Assembly: GCA_016208715.1 (NCBI GenBank)
Contig: JACQXV010000055.1
Coordinates: 1-35,551, forward strand
DNA: 35,551 bases
DNA from: Candidatus Woesearchaeota archaeon
GTDB lineage: Archaea; Nanobdellota; Nanobdellia; Woesearchaeales; UBA11576
Reading direction: 5' to 3'
Below are positions 1-8,054 of the stretch, piece by piece; the first letter of the stretch is position 1, and every line of letters begins with the position of its first letter. The notes under the pieces are model-generated. The model made no database searches. It was given only the letters and a program-made list of their open reading frames with translations, and was not told the DNA's origin. The position numbers were made by a program, and so were the translations under genes.

Positions 1-52
1 AAAAACCTGCTGGTTTTTCAAGCCAATTCATCAGCGGGTCTTTCAGACCCGC
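1..52 (-). terminator. Two hairpins just past the 3' end of the gene at 67-486
   Basis: Two perfect hairpins lie directly after the stop codon of the minus-strand gene. Positions 34-41 pair with 45-52 around a 3-nt loop. Positions 1-7 (AAAAACC) pair with 12-18 (GGTTTTT), which gives a U-rich 3' end when read on the minus strand. A transcription stop or 3'-end stabiliser is plausible. The window edge hides whether more structure follows. Confidence 0.4.
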
Positions 53-66
53 CGTATTCTTGGCGG

Positions 67-486
67 TTAATAACAGCACAATGCAGGAAACTTGCCCTCA
101 ACGAGATCAATGAATTTAGCAGGAGACAAATATTTTATTTTTTCTTTGTAGAAGCAGGCGATAGACTGTTTTCTTGGCGACGCGTTCCAAGCAGGGTCAA
201 GAAAATGCATATAGTAGATATCGATGAAATTGATTTGTGATAAGAGAGACGTCGCTACCTCTTCTATAACCTCCGTTCCTAGACCATGAAAAATCCCCTG
301 CAGTTCGGAAGCTTTGTAAATTGGTTTTAGACGTTCCAATCCGTGCTTTTTGAAAAGTCTTTCGAATATTGCGTTATATTCTTTTGTGAAACGCGGATAG
401 TCTGTCAGCGTGACTCCTACACCTAGCAGAGCTTGGAAGCCATCTTGCCTTCGAATTCGTTTCCCGTCAAAACCCACAACGCGCAT
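67..486 (-). CDS. Hypothetical protein, possibly RNase H-like (DUF3800-type)
   Basis: 139 aa from the ATG at 486. I chose this start because an archaeal TATA-like stretch (TTTAAATATT on the minus strand) lies about 26 nt upstream, giving a leaderless start; longer frames reach 588. The N-terminus reads MRVVGFDGKR and is followed by a hydrophobic GVGVTL strand and an F.KEYN..F..LF helix. This resembles the opening of DUF3800-type RNase H-fold proteins (acidic residue in the first strand, then a second strand). That family is usually longer (about 200-250 aa), so this copy could be a truncated or divergent member. No membrane segment or signal peptide is visible. I do not recognise it with certainty. 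Confidence 0.5.
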   Translation of the reverse strand: MRVVGFDGKRIRRQDGFQALLGVGVTLTDYPRFTKEYNAIFERLFKKHGLERLKPIYKASELQGIFHGLGTEVIEEVATSLLSQINFIDIYYMHFLDPAWNASPRKQSIACFYKEKIKYLSPAKFIDLVEGKFPALCCY

Positions 487-664
487 TTCAGCGCAAATCA
501 TACGCCAATATTTAAAGACTGCTCTCCGGACAGCCGTACCAAGAAATACATCTACACAGAAAATAAGCACCTGCACGGCGTTGCGCATTTAATAAGTTAT
601 TTTGTGCAGATCCCCCATTTTTGTGCAAAGCCACCAAGAAGCGTAACTGGCAATAGAAAATAAG

Positions 665-747
665 TGCGGAGGACCGGGATCGAACCGGCGAACCCCTTCG
701 GGAACAGGCCCTGAACCTGCCGCGTTTGACCACTTCGCTACCTCCGC
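665..747 (-). tRNA. tRNA-Leu (anticodon CAG)
   Basis: On the minus strand a full cloverleaf folds: acceptor GCGGAGG/CCTCCGC, a D-arm, and an anticodon stem GCAGG/CCTGT around the loop TTCAGGG, which places CAG at 34-36. A long class II variable arm (CCC-GAAG-GGG) follows, then the T-arm GCCGG-TTCGATC-CCGGT. The discriminator base is A at 665, as expected for leucine. The CCA end is not encoded and no intron is present. The anticodon complement is at 711-713. Confidence 0.96.
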
Positions 748-901
748 ACAGAGTGGCCGATCAGTTACCGGAAAAGACTTGTCTTTTTAAGCTTTGGGGG
801 GCTGTTTCTGTGTGGCGACAACAGGAATGAAAACTATATTAACGAGCGCGCTACAATATTTTGTTATGGTATAAACTGTCATGTTTGAAGAGGTGAGTGT
901 A

Positions 902-1009
902 ATGTATTCAAAAAAGAAGTCTTCAGCAAAAAAATCAAACAAGAGCGCTAAGAAAGCGCCTGAAATTAAAGCGATCAAGAAGTCTGGCCGCGTGTGCGAG
1001 TTCTGTTAA
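902..1009 (+). CDS. 35-aa lysine-rich microprotein ending in CEFC
   Basis: A 35-codon frame begins at the ATG at 902 and is preceded by a good ribosome binding site (GAGGTGA, 889-895). The first 18 residues are almost entirely Lys, Ser and Ala; a short PEIKAIKKSGRV segment follows, and the protein ends in Cys-Glu-Phe-Cys. The basic tail suggests nucleic-acid or ribosome binding. The terminal CxxC could be half of a zinc site or a redox pair, which is inference only. The stop lies 30 nt before the start of the receiver-like gene, so the two are probably co-transcribed. Confidence 0.55.
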   Translation: MYSKKKSSAKKSNKSAKKAPEIKAIKKSGRVCEFC

Positions 1010-1038
1010 AAAGTGTTCGCTCCTCTTTTGTTTTTACA

Positions 1039-1371
1039 ATGAGATACATCACGGCCGCCGTGCACGACATTATGTTCAAAGCGCGCATTCAGGATGCTGT
1101 AAGAGAGCAAGGGCACACAGTCACATTCACGCAGCACGTTGAAGACGTAATCGTTTCAAAGCCAGATATCTTGATCGTCGATCTGAACTTTGCCGACTTT
1201 CAACCGATCGAGTCGATTCGAAAACTCCGTCAAGTATTGCCGCCTACGCTAAAGATCATCTGTTTTGCATCTCACGTCGATCGTGATATTCAGGAGCGTG
1301 CAAAGCACGCTGGAGCGGACGTAGTGATGCCGCGATCACGCTTTGTTGTACAACTACCGCAATTCGTGTGA
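1039..1371 (+). CDS. Stand-alone receiver-like (CheY-fold) protein
   Basis: 110 aa from the ATG at 1039. The frame runs further upstream but overlaps the 35-aa gene. The fold reads as a response-regulator receiver: a first strand (YITAAVHD), a strand ending in the phospho-acceptor position (ILIVDLN), a strand IICFASH and a late GADVVMPRSRF segment. The acidic pair normally found after strand 1 is not evident, and the lysine after strand 5 is replaced by Arg/Ser, so normal phosphorylation is doubtful. It belongs to a type of orphan pseudo-receiver found in bacteria and archaea. No kinase gene is nearby. Confidence 0.6.
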   Translation: MRYITAAVHDIMFKARIQDAVREQGHTVTFTQHVEDVIVSKPDILIVDLNFADFQPIESIRKLRQVLPPTLKIICFASHVDRDIQERAKHAGADVVMPRSRFVVQLPQFV

Positions 1372-1398
1372 ATTGATGAATGAGATCAGTCGAGAACG

Positions 1399-2181
1399 AT
1401 GAGCTTTCCAAACCTGAAGAACAAGCATGCAAAGGAGTCGATGTTCTCTGCGCGCGAGTTTCTGCAGTATCAGAAGAAAAGAGGGAAGTATCCGAGATTC
1501 AAGCCTCCGAAAGGTGTCATCTTCTGTTATCACAAGAGCTTGATGAAGTACATTCTTAAGAATCATAAGACGAAAAAGGTCGCGTGCTTCTATGGCGACA
1601 CGTATCTCCTTTCCGAAACAAACAATCAGGTGGCGGTGATCGGCAATTTTGGCATAGGAGCGCCCGTTGTCGCGACCATCTTGGAGGAACTCATCGCATT
1701 TGGTGTGAAGAATTTCATTTCCGTAGGAACGGCAGGGTCGTTGCAAAAGAACATAGCGATAGGTGATATCATCGTCTGCGAAAAGGCGATACGCGATGAA
1801 GGGACGTCTCATCATTACCTGAAAGCTTCAAAGTATGCAGTTGCCTCAAAAGAGATGGTTTCCAAAATAAAAGAATCGCTGCAGAGACGCGGACTTCTAT
1901 ATCATGCAGGGACCAGTTGGACGATCGATGCGCCGTACCGAGAGACAGTCGCCGAAGCGCGACAGTATCAGCGAGAGGGCGTGTTGACAGTGGAGATGGA
2001 AGCCTCAGCGTTGTTCGCCATCGCCCGGTACCGCAAGGTCAAGTCAGGTGCGGTGTTCACCGTCAGCGATTCGCTGGCAGAGCTCGAATGGAATGTGCAA
2101 TTTCATTCAAAGAATACGAAAGGCTGCCTGGTGACCCTGTATCATGTTGCGTTAGATGCGCTGCTTGACCGACGGGAATAA
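1399..2181 (+). CDS. Nucleoside phosphorylase, uridine/purine phosphorylase (PNP_UDP_1) family
   Basis: 260 aa, close to the usual 250-260 aa of hexameric uridine/purine phosphorylases. The GIGAPVVATILEEL phosphate/nucleoside segment, SVGTAGSLQ, the DEGTSHHYL region and the ribose-binding VEMEASALF motif occur in the expected order. The reaction is phosphorolysis of a nucleoside to base plus (deoxy)ribose-1-phosphate. The N-terminal 35 residues are basic and longer than usual. The TSHHY and MEAS motifs fit uridine-phosphorylase-like members better than the MTA phosphorylase further right. Base specificity cannot be assigned from sequence alone. Confidence 0.88.
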   Translation: MSFPNLKNKHAKESMFSAREFLQYQKKRGKYPRFKPPKGVIFCYHKSLMKYILKNHKTKKVACFYGDTYLLSETNNQVAVIGNFGIGAPVVATILEELIAFGVKNFISVGTAGSLQKNIAIGDIIVCEKAIRDEGTSHHYLKASKYAVASKEMVSKIKESLQRRGLLYHAGTSWTIDAPYRETVAEARQYQREGVLTVEMEASALFAIARYRKVKSGAVFTVSDSLAELEWNVQFHSKNTKGCLVTLYHVALDALLDRRE

Positions 2182-2242
2182 GCGAAAACCTGAGAAGTGC
2201 AGGCTGTTTATGCAAATATTTTTATAGAAAGCTATTCTACAT

Positions 2243-2252
2243 GATATATAAT
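2243..2252 (+). promoter_or_regulatory. TATA box for the DoxX-family gene
   Basis: GATATATAAT sits about 30 nt before the GTG at 2278, the spacing expected for an archaeal promoter with a very short leader. A G-rich ribosome binding site (GGGGGTGA, 2264-2271) lies 6 nt before the same GTG. Confidence 0.55.
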
Positions 2253-2277
2253 CCGTATTTCACAGGGGGTGAAAAGA

Positions 2278-2682
2278 GTGTTATCAAAATATCTTGAACC
2301 GTATAAGCAGTGGGGTAAAGTGCCCTTGCGCCTTGTTCTTGGAGGAGGTTTTGTTGCTCACGGCCTTGTGAAGTTCATGAGTCTGGCAGCGACAGTCGGA
2401 TTCTTTGCAGGAATGGGATTTCCTGCAGGCACAGCCCAGTTTGTTGCAGCGGTAGAAGTCCTTGGCGGTGCAATGCTTGTGCTAGGCCTTTTCACGCGCT
2501 GGGCTGCTGCAGTGCTAACCGTTTTGTTGCTTGTAGCGATTGCCAAAGTGAAAGGCGCGATGGGCTGGATGGGCGGCTGGGAGCTTGATGCCGTCTATAT
2601 AGCAGGACTCCTCTCACTCCTTGTGACCGGCGGCGGCAAAGTATGGAATCTCGAGCGTCACTTGACTAGTAATGAGCGCTAA
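2278..2682 (+). CDS. DoxX-family integral membrane protein
   Basis: 134 aa from the GTG at 2278, chosen because GGGGGTGA lies 6 nt upstream; an in-frame GTG at 2269 overlaps that site. Four hydrophobic segments are visible: LRLVLGGGFVAHGLVKF, FVAAVEVLGGAMLVLGLF, AAVLTVLLLVAIAKV and AVYIAGLLSLLVTGGG. Short charged loops separate them. This is the classic DoxX/SURF4-like pattern (G.G..HG..K near the start, E.LGG..L..GL.TR in helix 2). Members sit in the membrane and are linked to quinone or thiosulfate metabolism in some organisms, but the function here is unknown. Confidence 0.87.
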   Translation: MLSKYLEPYKQWGKVPLRLVLGGGFVAHGLVKFMSLAATVGFFAGMGFPAGTAQFVAAVEVLGGAMLVLGLFTRWAAAVLTVLLLVAIAKVKGAMGWMGGWELDAVYIAGLLSLLVTGGGKVWNLERHLTSNER

Positions 2683-2698
2683 ATTTTCCTAAAATTTT

Positions 2699-2858
2699 GT
2701 ATTTGTTCAGATACTTCAATCGCGGCGCCGACACGACGCTCGCTGCGCGCGGAAAACTAATTATCATCAATTATCATCAATAATTGAGCCGAGAATCGTG
2801 CGACACTATGAGGTTTGTCGCAAGCTCGCAGGCGGTGGTGACGCTGCTAAACAAATAC
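2699..2858. mobile_element. Family 1 miniature inverted-repeat element, copy A
   Basis: 160 bp running from GTATTTGTTCAG to CTAAACAAATAC (imperfect terminal inverted repeats). The flanking octamers are AAAATTTT (2691-2698) and AAAATCTT (2859-2866), a target duplication with one mismatch. Inside are the family core CCGAGAATCGTGCGA and the subterminal GCTCGCAGGCGGTGG. A local duplication ATTATCATCA is unique to this copy. It fills the gap between the DoxX and phosphoesterase genes and may carry or displace the phosphoesterase promoter. Confidence 0.85.
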
Positions 2859-2918
2859 AAAATCTTTTCTTCTTTGTGTTGTTGTTCTATCTGTGCAAGT
2901 CAACACGAGTGATTTACG

Positions 2919-3689
2919 ATGACTCTTCCCACAATCAAGAAAGACATTCTGCTGGTTGATCTTACACTCTACCTTAGAAAACATAAGACACTCATTATTC
3001 CTGATGTGCATATCGGATATGAGGAGGCACTCAACAAGCAAGGAATATTGGTTCCTCGGTTTCAGTTCAATGATATCATCAAACGGGTGGAAGGCATCTT
3101 TTTGTTGCTGAGGAAGGAAAAGCTGCCCATTGAAAGGATTGTCCTCATCGGTGACGTGAAGCACGAGTTTGGGGCGATCTCTGATGAGGAGTGGAGAAAC
3201 ACGCTGAAGTTTCTTGATTTTTTGCAAAAAGAATCTCCGGACATGATTCTGATAAAAGGCAATCATGACACGATGCTGGGGCCTATCGCGAACAGGCGGA
3301 ACCTTAAATTGGTTGACTCTGTAGATCTGAGAGAGGTCTTCATTTGTCACGGAGACAAAATTCACAGGATTCCTCCGACTGCAAAGACCATCATCATCGG
3401 TCATGAACATCCGGCGGCATCTATCGGCGACGGTATTCGATCGGAAGTTTTCAAGTGCTTCTTGAAAGGGACATGGAAATCAAGGCCGGCAGGCAAATTG
3501 CTGAAAAGAAAACTTGATTTAATTGTGATGCCTTCCCTAAATCTTGTGACGGAAGGAACGGATGTGCTCAAGGAAGAACTGCTCAGTCCATTCTTGCAAG
3601 AAAACCTGGATGCGTTTGAGGTGTTTGTCGTAGCACAACCGGGAGAAATTCTGTATTTTAAGAAAATAAAGGATCTCAGGATGAAATAA
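2919..3689 (+). CDS. SbcD/Mre11-related metallophosphoesterase (TIGR00024-like)
   Basis: 256 aa. The calcineurin-like metal-binding motifs appear in order: DVHIG (metal 1 Asp/His, about residue 29), GDVKHEFG (about residue 88), GNHD (about residue 115), CHGD and GHEHP. The GD.KH signature in place of GD..D is typical of the archaeal SbcD-related phosphoesterases and of the bacterial homologues linked to Lhr helicases. It probably hydrolyses phosphodiester bonds in nucleic acid or nucleotides using two metal ions. No Rad50 or Lhr partner is in this window. Family element A lies 60 bp upstream. Confidence 0.87.
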   Translation: MTLPTIKKDILLVDLTLYLRKHKTLIIPDVHIGYEEALNKQGILVPRFQFNDIIKRVEGIFLLLRKEKLPIERIVLIGDVKHEFGAISDEEWRNTLKFLDFLQKESPDMILIKGNHDTMLGPIANRRNLKLVDSVDLREVFICHGDKIHRIPPTAKTIIIGHEHPAASIGDGIRSEVFKCFLKGTWKSRPAGKLLKRKLDLIVMPSLNLVTEGTDVLKEELLSPFLQENLDAFEVFVVAQPGEILYFKKIKDLRMK

Positions 3690-3757
3690 GGGGTTACGAC
3701 CCCTTATGATCCCGTGTTCCGCCTTCGCTTCTCGTCAAGCCCTTTTGGGCGTTGACG
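3686..3757 (+). terminator. Hairpin pair after the phosphoesterase gene
   Basis: A perfect 9-bp stem (ATAAGGGGT/ACCCCTTAT, loop TACG, 3686-3707) contains the phosphoesterase stop codon. A second hairpin at 3733-3757 pairs CGTCAAGCCC with GGGCGTTGACG around TTTT, with one bulge. No T-run follows the first stem. The pair probably marks the 3' end of the transcript. The rest of the gap to the next gene is taken up by a family 2 element. Confidence 0.45.
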
Positions 3758-3838
3758 TATCGCGCTCGGCGGTGAAGGAGAATAGTTTTTTCTGTGTGTC
3801 GTCGATTAATAGAATGATTTACATGTAAACTTTCCATC

Positions 3839-3996
3839 GGCTCTGTCCCGAATCTCGCTTACGCTCGGCCGCTGCACCGCTATAAGTGCTCTGCTCGCGG
3901 CGGATATGCGAGTCAGCTTGTCGCCTGGATGATCTTGAATGTCCTGTTCATCGTTTAAGCTCATAGATTGCGGCGGCATAATTCGGGACAGAGTCC
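3839..3996. mobile_element. Family 2 miniature inverted-repeat element, complete copy
   Basis: 158 bp with inverted ends GGCTCTGTCCCGAAT and ATTCGGGACAGAGTCC (one 1-nt insertion). It is flanked by a perfect 8-bp direct repeat TTTCCATC at 3831-3838 and 3997-4004. No convincing coding frame is inside. The interior carries TCGCTTACGCTCGGCCGC on the left, and the right arm carries a GATCTTGAATGTCCTGTTCATCGTT stretch (written here by position: about 3930-3955) that recurs in the copies at 19951 and 35474. It lies 46 bp upstream of homoserine dehydrogenase. Confidence 0.87.
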
Positions 3997-4041
3997 TTTC
4001 CATCGCATATTTTATAAACAAGTTATGACAACCGTCACTGT

Positions 4042-5139
4042 ATGTTTCAGGACGTATACATCATTGGCGCGACGGGAAGGGTGGGGAGCACTTTAGTAAG
4101 GCAAATCATCGAGAAGGGAGACATCAGCGCTCGCCTGCATACGAATCCTACAAGGATTGTGGGTCTCGCTTCAAGAGAGCGAACGGTGTATGTGCCAGAA
4201 GGCGTCTCTGCAGAACAAGCGTATGCTTTTACAAACAAAGATTATACAGACACACAGACGTATCGGGACCTTCTCGAACTGCTTGAACTTGTGAATTCTA
4301 CAAGACACGATGGAGGCGCCCTTGTCTTTGTGGATGTTACCGCTGTCGGTGAACAAATGACCGGGTTCCATTTAGCTGTGATTGAACGTACTCCACACGG
4401 CATCGTGACAGCGAACAAAAACCCGTTGACTCTTTGTGATTATTCCCTCTTCCAGCAACTTTCAAGATATCCGAGAAGATACGGGTATCGATGTTCGGTA
4501 ATGGCTGGTGCTGAAGCAGTCCCGTTCTTACAAGATCTTCGAGACTTGAATGACCGCCTCTTTACAATCGAAGGTTGCCTTTCAGGAACAATTGGGTACA
4601 TTACATCGGAACTTGAAAAATCAAAACCGTTTTCAATGATTCTTCAGCAAGCTCACGCCAGCGGGTACACGGAACCTCATCCGCGAGACGACCTGAGCGG
4701 CCTGGATGTCGCGAGGAAACTCTGTATCTTGGCGAGGACTGCAGGATATCCTATCAATATCGAAGACATAAAGTTGGAACCTTTTGTTCCGCGGGAATTT
4801 CTCTTGGAAAATGATGTTGAGCGTTTTCTTCAAGCAGCGAACCTTCTCGATGAAGATTTTAAAGGAAGAATGTCACGCGCTCAAAAGCATGGTAAAACGT
4901 TAAGGTATGTGGCTCGAATGAATAATAGAGGAAATTGTCCAGACCTCACGGTTTCGTTACAGGAGGTGCCGCAAGATAGCAGTCTTGGAAACCTCGAAGG
5001 CACGAAAAACAAGAGCGTCATCGCTTCAGAAGCTTACATGGATGGTTATTCTATAGAATCTATTGGTGCAGGCCTTCAAGTGACTGCAAGAAATATACGA
5101 AGAGACTTGCTCGGCCTTCTTCCTAAAAGAAGCTTTTGA
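4042..5139 (+). CDS. hom: Homoserine dehydrogenase
   Basis: 365 aa. It catalyses NAD(P)-linked interconversion of aspartate semialdehyde and homoserine, the branch point to threonine and methionine. The Rossmann dinucleotide motif GATGRVGS is at residues 9-16. The TANKNP motif follows, then the catalytic-domain EGCLSGTIGYI and the GYTEPHPRDDLSGLDVARK block, which is a hallmark of the family. There is no C-terminal ACT domain, as in the short ThrA-type or archaeal monofunctional enzymes, so feedback inhibition through ACT is not expected. The gene is convergent with the PIN-PhoH gene, with only 8 bp between stops. Confidence 0.93.
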   Translation: MFQDVYIIGATGRVGSTLVRQIIEKGDISARLHTNPTRIVGLASRERTVYVPEGVSAEQAYAFTNKDYTDTQTYRDLLELLELVNSTRHDGGALVFVDVTAVGEQMTGFHLAVIERTPHGIVTANKNPLTLCDYSLFQQLSRYPRRYGYRCSVMAGAEAVPFLQDLRDLNDRLFTIEGCLSGTIGYITSELEKSKPFSMILQQAHASGYTEPHPRDDLSGLDVARKLCILARTAGYPINIEDIKLEPFVPREFLLENDVERFLQAANLLDEDFKGRMSRAQKHGKTLRYVARMNNRGNCPDLTVSLQEVPQDSSLGNLEGTKNKSVIASEAYMDGYSIESIGAGLQVTARNIRRDLLGLLPKRSF

Positions 5140-5147
5140 ACATCTGA

Positions 5148-7124
5148 TCACAGTTTTCCGGCAAGGAGTGCTGCTTTACTTCGTTTGACAAGGCTTCGTG
5201 GCAGGCTGATGTGGCCGTATTCCGGTTCTCCGCGCAATGTTGGTGGCAAATGTACAATTCCATTGTTTCGTGCATTGAGATACCTGTGCGTCTGCGTGCT
5301 GGTTGAGCCCACCTGTTCAGGATCTCCAAGGAGCACCATCTTGGTCCCTTCTCCGACGCGTCCTATGATAAGCTTCATCTGGTCCCGCGTAAAAAGATGG
5401 GCTTCGTCGACGATGACATACTCATTGCGGAACGTCCTTCCCGCAATATACGTGGCGATTTCAAACTGCAAAAGCCCGCTCCGTTCCATGCGCTCGATCT
5501 CTTCGGCGATCGCGTACTGTTCTTCCCGATTCACACAGTAGTAGCGCATGATCTCTCTCAGGTCATCGATGAACGGTTGGACCCAGGGGTCGACTTTTTC
5601 GCGCTTGTCCCCGGGAAGAAATCCCAAGCCTTCATCAGTCCCAACTAAGGGCTTCATGTATCTGACGCGTTCGTAATGCTTTTGTTCAAGGGCGAACATG
5701 CCGACAAATGTAGCGAAAAGCGTTTTTCCGCTTCCTTGCGGTCCTATCACGGAAATGATCGGGATTTCCCTGTTTGCAAGAAGTTCAACATAGGGTATTT
5801 GTTCTTGGTAGGGAGAAAGTTCATAGTTGAGAATTGGTGTGATGAGGCGTCCCTTCGCGGGGTTGGGATGCTTTGCTTTATTCGCTGAGAACGTTTTCCC
5901 TTCAATTTCATGCAGCAATCGTTCCAGCGCCGACTGATTTGTGTGAAGTTTCTTTGCCTGATTGAAAAATTTCTTGTATTGCGTTTTGGATATCAAATCT
6001 GGGACATGTTGCTGTTTGGTTTTTCTAAGAGCGTCGTACACTTCTGTTCGCAGCTCATCAAGCGAGCCGCATTTTTTGCGGGAACTTGTAGACTCCTCAA
6101 ACCGCGCGCTATCGGCCGCTGTCTCACGCACGCGCGTTTTTTGTTCTTCAAGAAATTCCATGAACATTTCATAGTTCGCGAGTCTATCAAGGGTTGGCTT
6201 GCCTGGCAGGTCTTTTGAGCCTTTCTTTATCTGCGCTCCTCGTATGATTCGGTAGAGTGGGCTCTCTTCGGCGGCTTCTTTGGCGTGTTTTGGCACCAGT
6301 TCAATGATCTGGTTGGTATGCAGATCTCCCTGACTAACTGCTTCATGGACGGAAGGAACCTGTTTCGTTGGAACTTTATCCATTGCGCTGATTTCCGTGA
6401 TTTTTTTTGCCGGCAGAACAAATGAACGTCGGCCAAGATAGGGTTGGGTAGGTTCCGTGATCGTTTCGTACTTGAATTCATCAACACGGATTCCAAGATC
6501 GGCCGCTTTGTTTTGTGCATTTATGTCCTGCGTGACAAAATAGAATTCGTAACGACCCTGTTCATTCTCTTCTTGCAAGGACAGCATAAATTGCAGTATT
6601 CGGTCGTCATTGTTGGGATAGACGCTGCGGAATTGTCGAAGAAATGCTTGTTCATTGTGGGGAATGAAGTGTACCCGTGCCCCGTTCTCTGCAAATATCA
6701 GCGCGATGTGGTCATCGATGGTTGCATCACGCTCAAGGCGGCGCATGTGGCGCAGCGCACGTATCGCGTGTCCTGCCGCAATCGCGGCTGATTTATCCTG
6801 CTGGTGGCGAAGATGATCAAGTTCGCGCTCGATGATTTCAAGGATCATGACTTCGTTGGGGTCTTTGATCTTGCCGTGCCCGTCTTTCGCCGGCTGAACA
6901 ACAAAATGCTGCAGGCGTTTCTCGAACGTATCGCGCATTTCTGGCTCGGTGAATCCTGCAAGGATGTAGGGGGCGAATGGGTTTAGGATGAGTACGTTTG
7001 TGTCTGGCACGTATACTTTAACTTTGCGCTCAATGCAAGAATCAAAAGGGTCAGCTGTCAGCACAGAAGATGCTTCAGCAGCACTTACTGCATCAAGAGT
7101 CCTTGCTAGAGAGTGTGAAGTCAT
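5148..7124 (-). CDS. PIN domain-PhoH family ATPase
   Basis: 658 aa from the ATG at 7124. An archaeal TATA box on this strand (near 7170-7180) and a GAGGTGG site support this start; the open frame continues to 7280 but there enters a mobile-element fragment. The N-terminal PIN ribonuclease domain has VPDTN (Asp41), ERELDHL (about 100), NNDDR (about 173) and VTQD (200), giving the acidic set for metal binding. A charged linker of about 150 residues follows, then the PhoH ATPase with Walker A GPQGSGKT (461-468), the MKPLVG..EGLGFLPGD block and Walker B VIVDEAHL (570-577). PIN-PhoH proteins are thought to unwind and cut RNA. Confidence 0.9.
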   Translation of the reverse strand: MTSHSLARTLDAVSAAEASSVLTADPFDSCIERKVKVYVPDTNVLILNPFAPYILAGFTEPEMRDTFEKRLQHFVVQPAKDGHGKIKDPNEVMILEIIERELDHLRHQQDKSAAIAAGHAIRALRHMRRLERDATIDDHIALIFAENGARVHFIPHNEQAFLRQFRSVYPNNDDRILQFMLSLQEENEQGRYEFYFVTQDINAQNKAADLGIRVDEFKYETITEPTQPYLGRRSFVLPAKKITEISAMDKVPTKQVPSVHEAVSQGDLHTNQIIELVPKHAKEAAEESPLYRIIRGAQIKKGSKDLPGKPTLDRLANYEMFMEFLEEQKTRVRETAADSARFEESTSSRKKCGSLDELRTEVYDALRKTKQQHVPDLISKTQYKKFFNQAKKLHTNQSALERLLHEIEGKTFSANKAKHPNPAKGRLITPILNYELSPYQEQIPYVELLANREIPIISVIGPQGSGKTLFATFVGMFALEQKHYERVRYMKPLVGTDEGLGFLPGDKREKVDPWVQPFIDDLREIMRYYCVNREEQYAIAEEIERMERSGLLQFEIATYIAGRTFRNEYVIVDEAHLFTRDQMKLIIGRVGEGTKMVLLGDPEQVGSTSTQTHRYLNARNNGIVHLPPTLRGEPEYGHISLPRSLVKRSKAALLAGKL

Positions 7125-7269
7125 ACGCCACCGATTCCACCTCTCTTGATGCATCAAACGCTGGTCGGTATATAAAAGTTTCGTTGGGTTTGTTATGTTA
7201 ATTCCCCGTCGACAAGTTAATGCACGGACGTACAAGATATACCGCATGAAGTTCCGCACAGAGAGAATC

Positions 7270-7323
7270 GGCTCTGTCACGAATCTCGCTTACGCTCGGC
7301 CGCGGCTACCCTGCGAGCTGACA
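7270..7323. mobile_element. Family 2 fragment (one intact end)
   Basis: The left end GGCTCTGTCACGAATC and about 38 bp of family 2 interior (CTCGGCCGC..., then CCCTGCGAGCTGA) are present, but the second inverted end is missing. AGAGAATC (7262-7269) before it and CGAGAATC (7324-7331) after it match at 7 of 8 positions, so this could be an internally deleted insertion. That match may also be chance. It lies between the divergent PIN-PhoH and ZPR1 promoters. Confidence 0.6.
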
Positions 7324-7337
7324 CGAGAATCATAAAG

Positions 7338-7347
7338 TATTTAAATC
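7338..7347 (+). promoter_or_regulatory. TATA box for the ZPR1 gene
   Basis: TATTTAAAT is centred about 26 nt before the ATG at 7368, with no ribosome binding site between. This indicates a leaderless transcript. The box starts only 15 bp past the family 2 fragment. Confidence 0.55.
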
Positions 7348-7367
7348 TCAAACGGCATTTAATAGCG

Positions 7368-7880
7368 ATGGAAAAAATTGAAGGAGAAGCCTGCCCATTC
7401 TGTTCTACGAAAAATCTCGCGCTGGTGGAAGACGCGGTTGAAGTTCCTTATTTTGGGAAGGTTTTTTTATTTTCGATGGATTGCGCGAACTGCAAATATC
7501 ACAAAGCGGATGTTGAGTGTGCTGAACAGTTGCCCCCCACGCGCTACACTCTTGATATTACATCTGAAGAGGATATGAAAATCCGCGTGGTGAAATCTTC
7601 AGAGGCGACTGTTAAAGTGCCGCGTATCGCTGAAATCACGCCAGGTCCTGCTTCGGAAGGGTACGTCACAAATGTCGAGGGAATTCTACAGCGCATCAAG
7701 ACGCAGGTCGAATCGCTGCGTGATGATGAAGAGGATGAAGATCTCAAGAAGAAGGCAAAGAAAATGATCAAGAAGATCCAGCGCGTGATGTGGGGTCATG
7801 AGTCTTGCAAGCTTATCATCGAAGACCCAACGGGAAATTCAGCGATCATCTCTGAGAAAGCGGAGAAAAAGAAGATGTGA
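7368..7880 (+). CDS. ZPR1-type zinc-finger protein
   Basis: 170 aa, the single-module length usual in archaea (the eukaryotic protein has two modules). A four-cysteine zinc finger is formed by Cys9, Cys12, Cys39 and Cys42 (CPFC...CANC). It is followed by the ZPR1 beta domain with TEGYVTNVEGIL-like (here SEGYVTNVEGIL) and the helical VESLRDDEEDEDLKKK region, then VWG-type IIEDPTGNSAI, which is highly characteristic. Eukaryotic ZPR1 acts as a folding chaperone for elongation factor eEF1A, so a similar role for archaeal aEF1A is plausible. The tail is rich in Lys and Glu. Confidence 0.92.
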   Translation: MEKIEGEACPFCSTKNLALVEDAVEVPYFGKVFLFSMDCANCKYHKADVECAEQLPPTRYTLDITSEEDMKIRVVKSSEATVKVPRIAEITPGPASEGYVTNVEGILQRIKTQVESLRDDEEDEDLKKKAKKMIKKIQRVMWGHESCKLIIEDPTGNSAIISEKAEKKKM

Positions 7881-8054
7881 CTGTTTAATTGTGTTTGAAC
7901 ACCGATTTCTATGATGACAATGCCGAACATTATTTTTTCGAGCTTTTGTCGTGATGGCGGAGCGTTGTAGTTCTCGGGGCATTCCAACTGCAGTCCATGC
8001 AGTACTCGCCCACTCAGGACAAAACATCAAAGAGAAAGAGGAATAAAAAATTTA
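7881..8054. other. Intergenic stretch with no recognised feature
   Basis: Between the ZPR1 stop and family 1 copy B I see no coding frame with a start signal. A short inverted segment around 7990-8010 (ACTGCAGTCCATGCAGT) is the only structure noticed. Confidence 0.4.

Noticed and set aside
3806-4021. Open frame inside the family 2 element
   Set aside because: It crosses both element ends and a target repeat, so it is not a gene.
7124-7280. N-terminal extension of the PIN-PhoH protein to 7280
   Set aside because: The extra 52 codons run into a family 2 fragment and across the TATA box, and a better start with promoter and GAGGTGG site exists at 7124.
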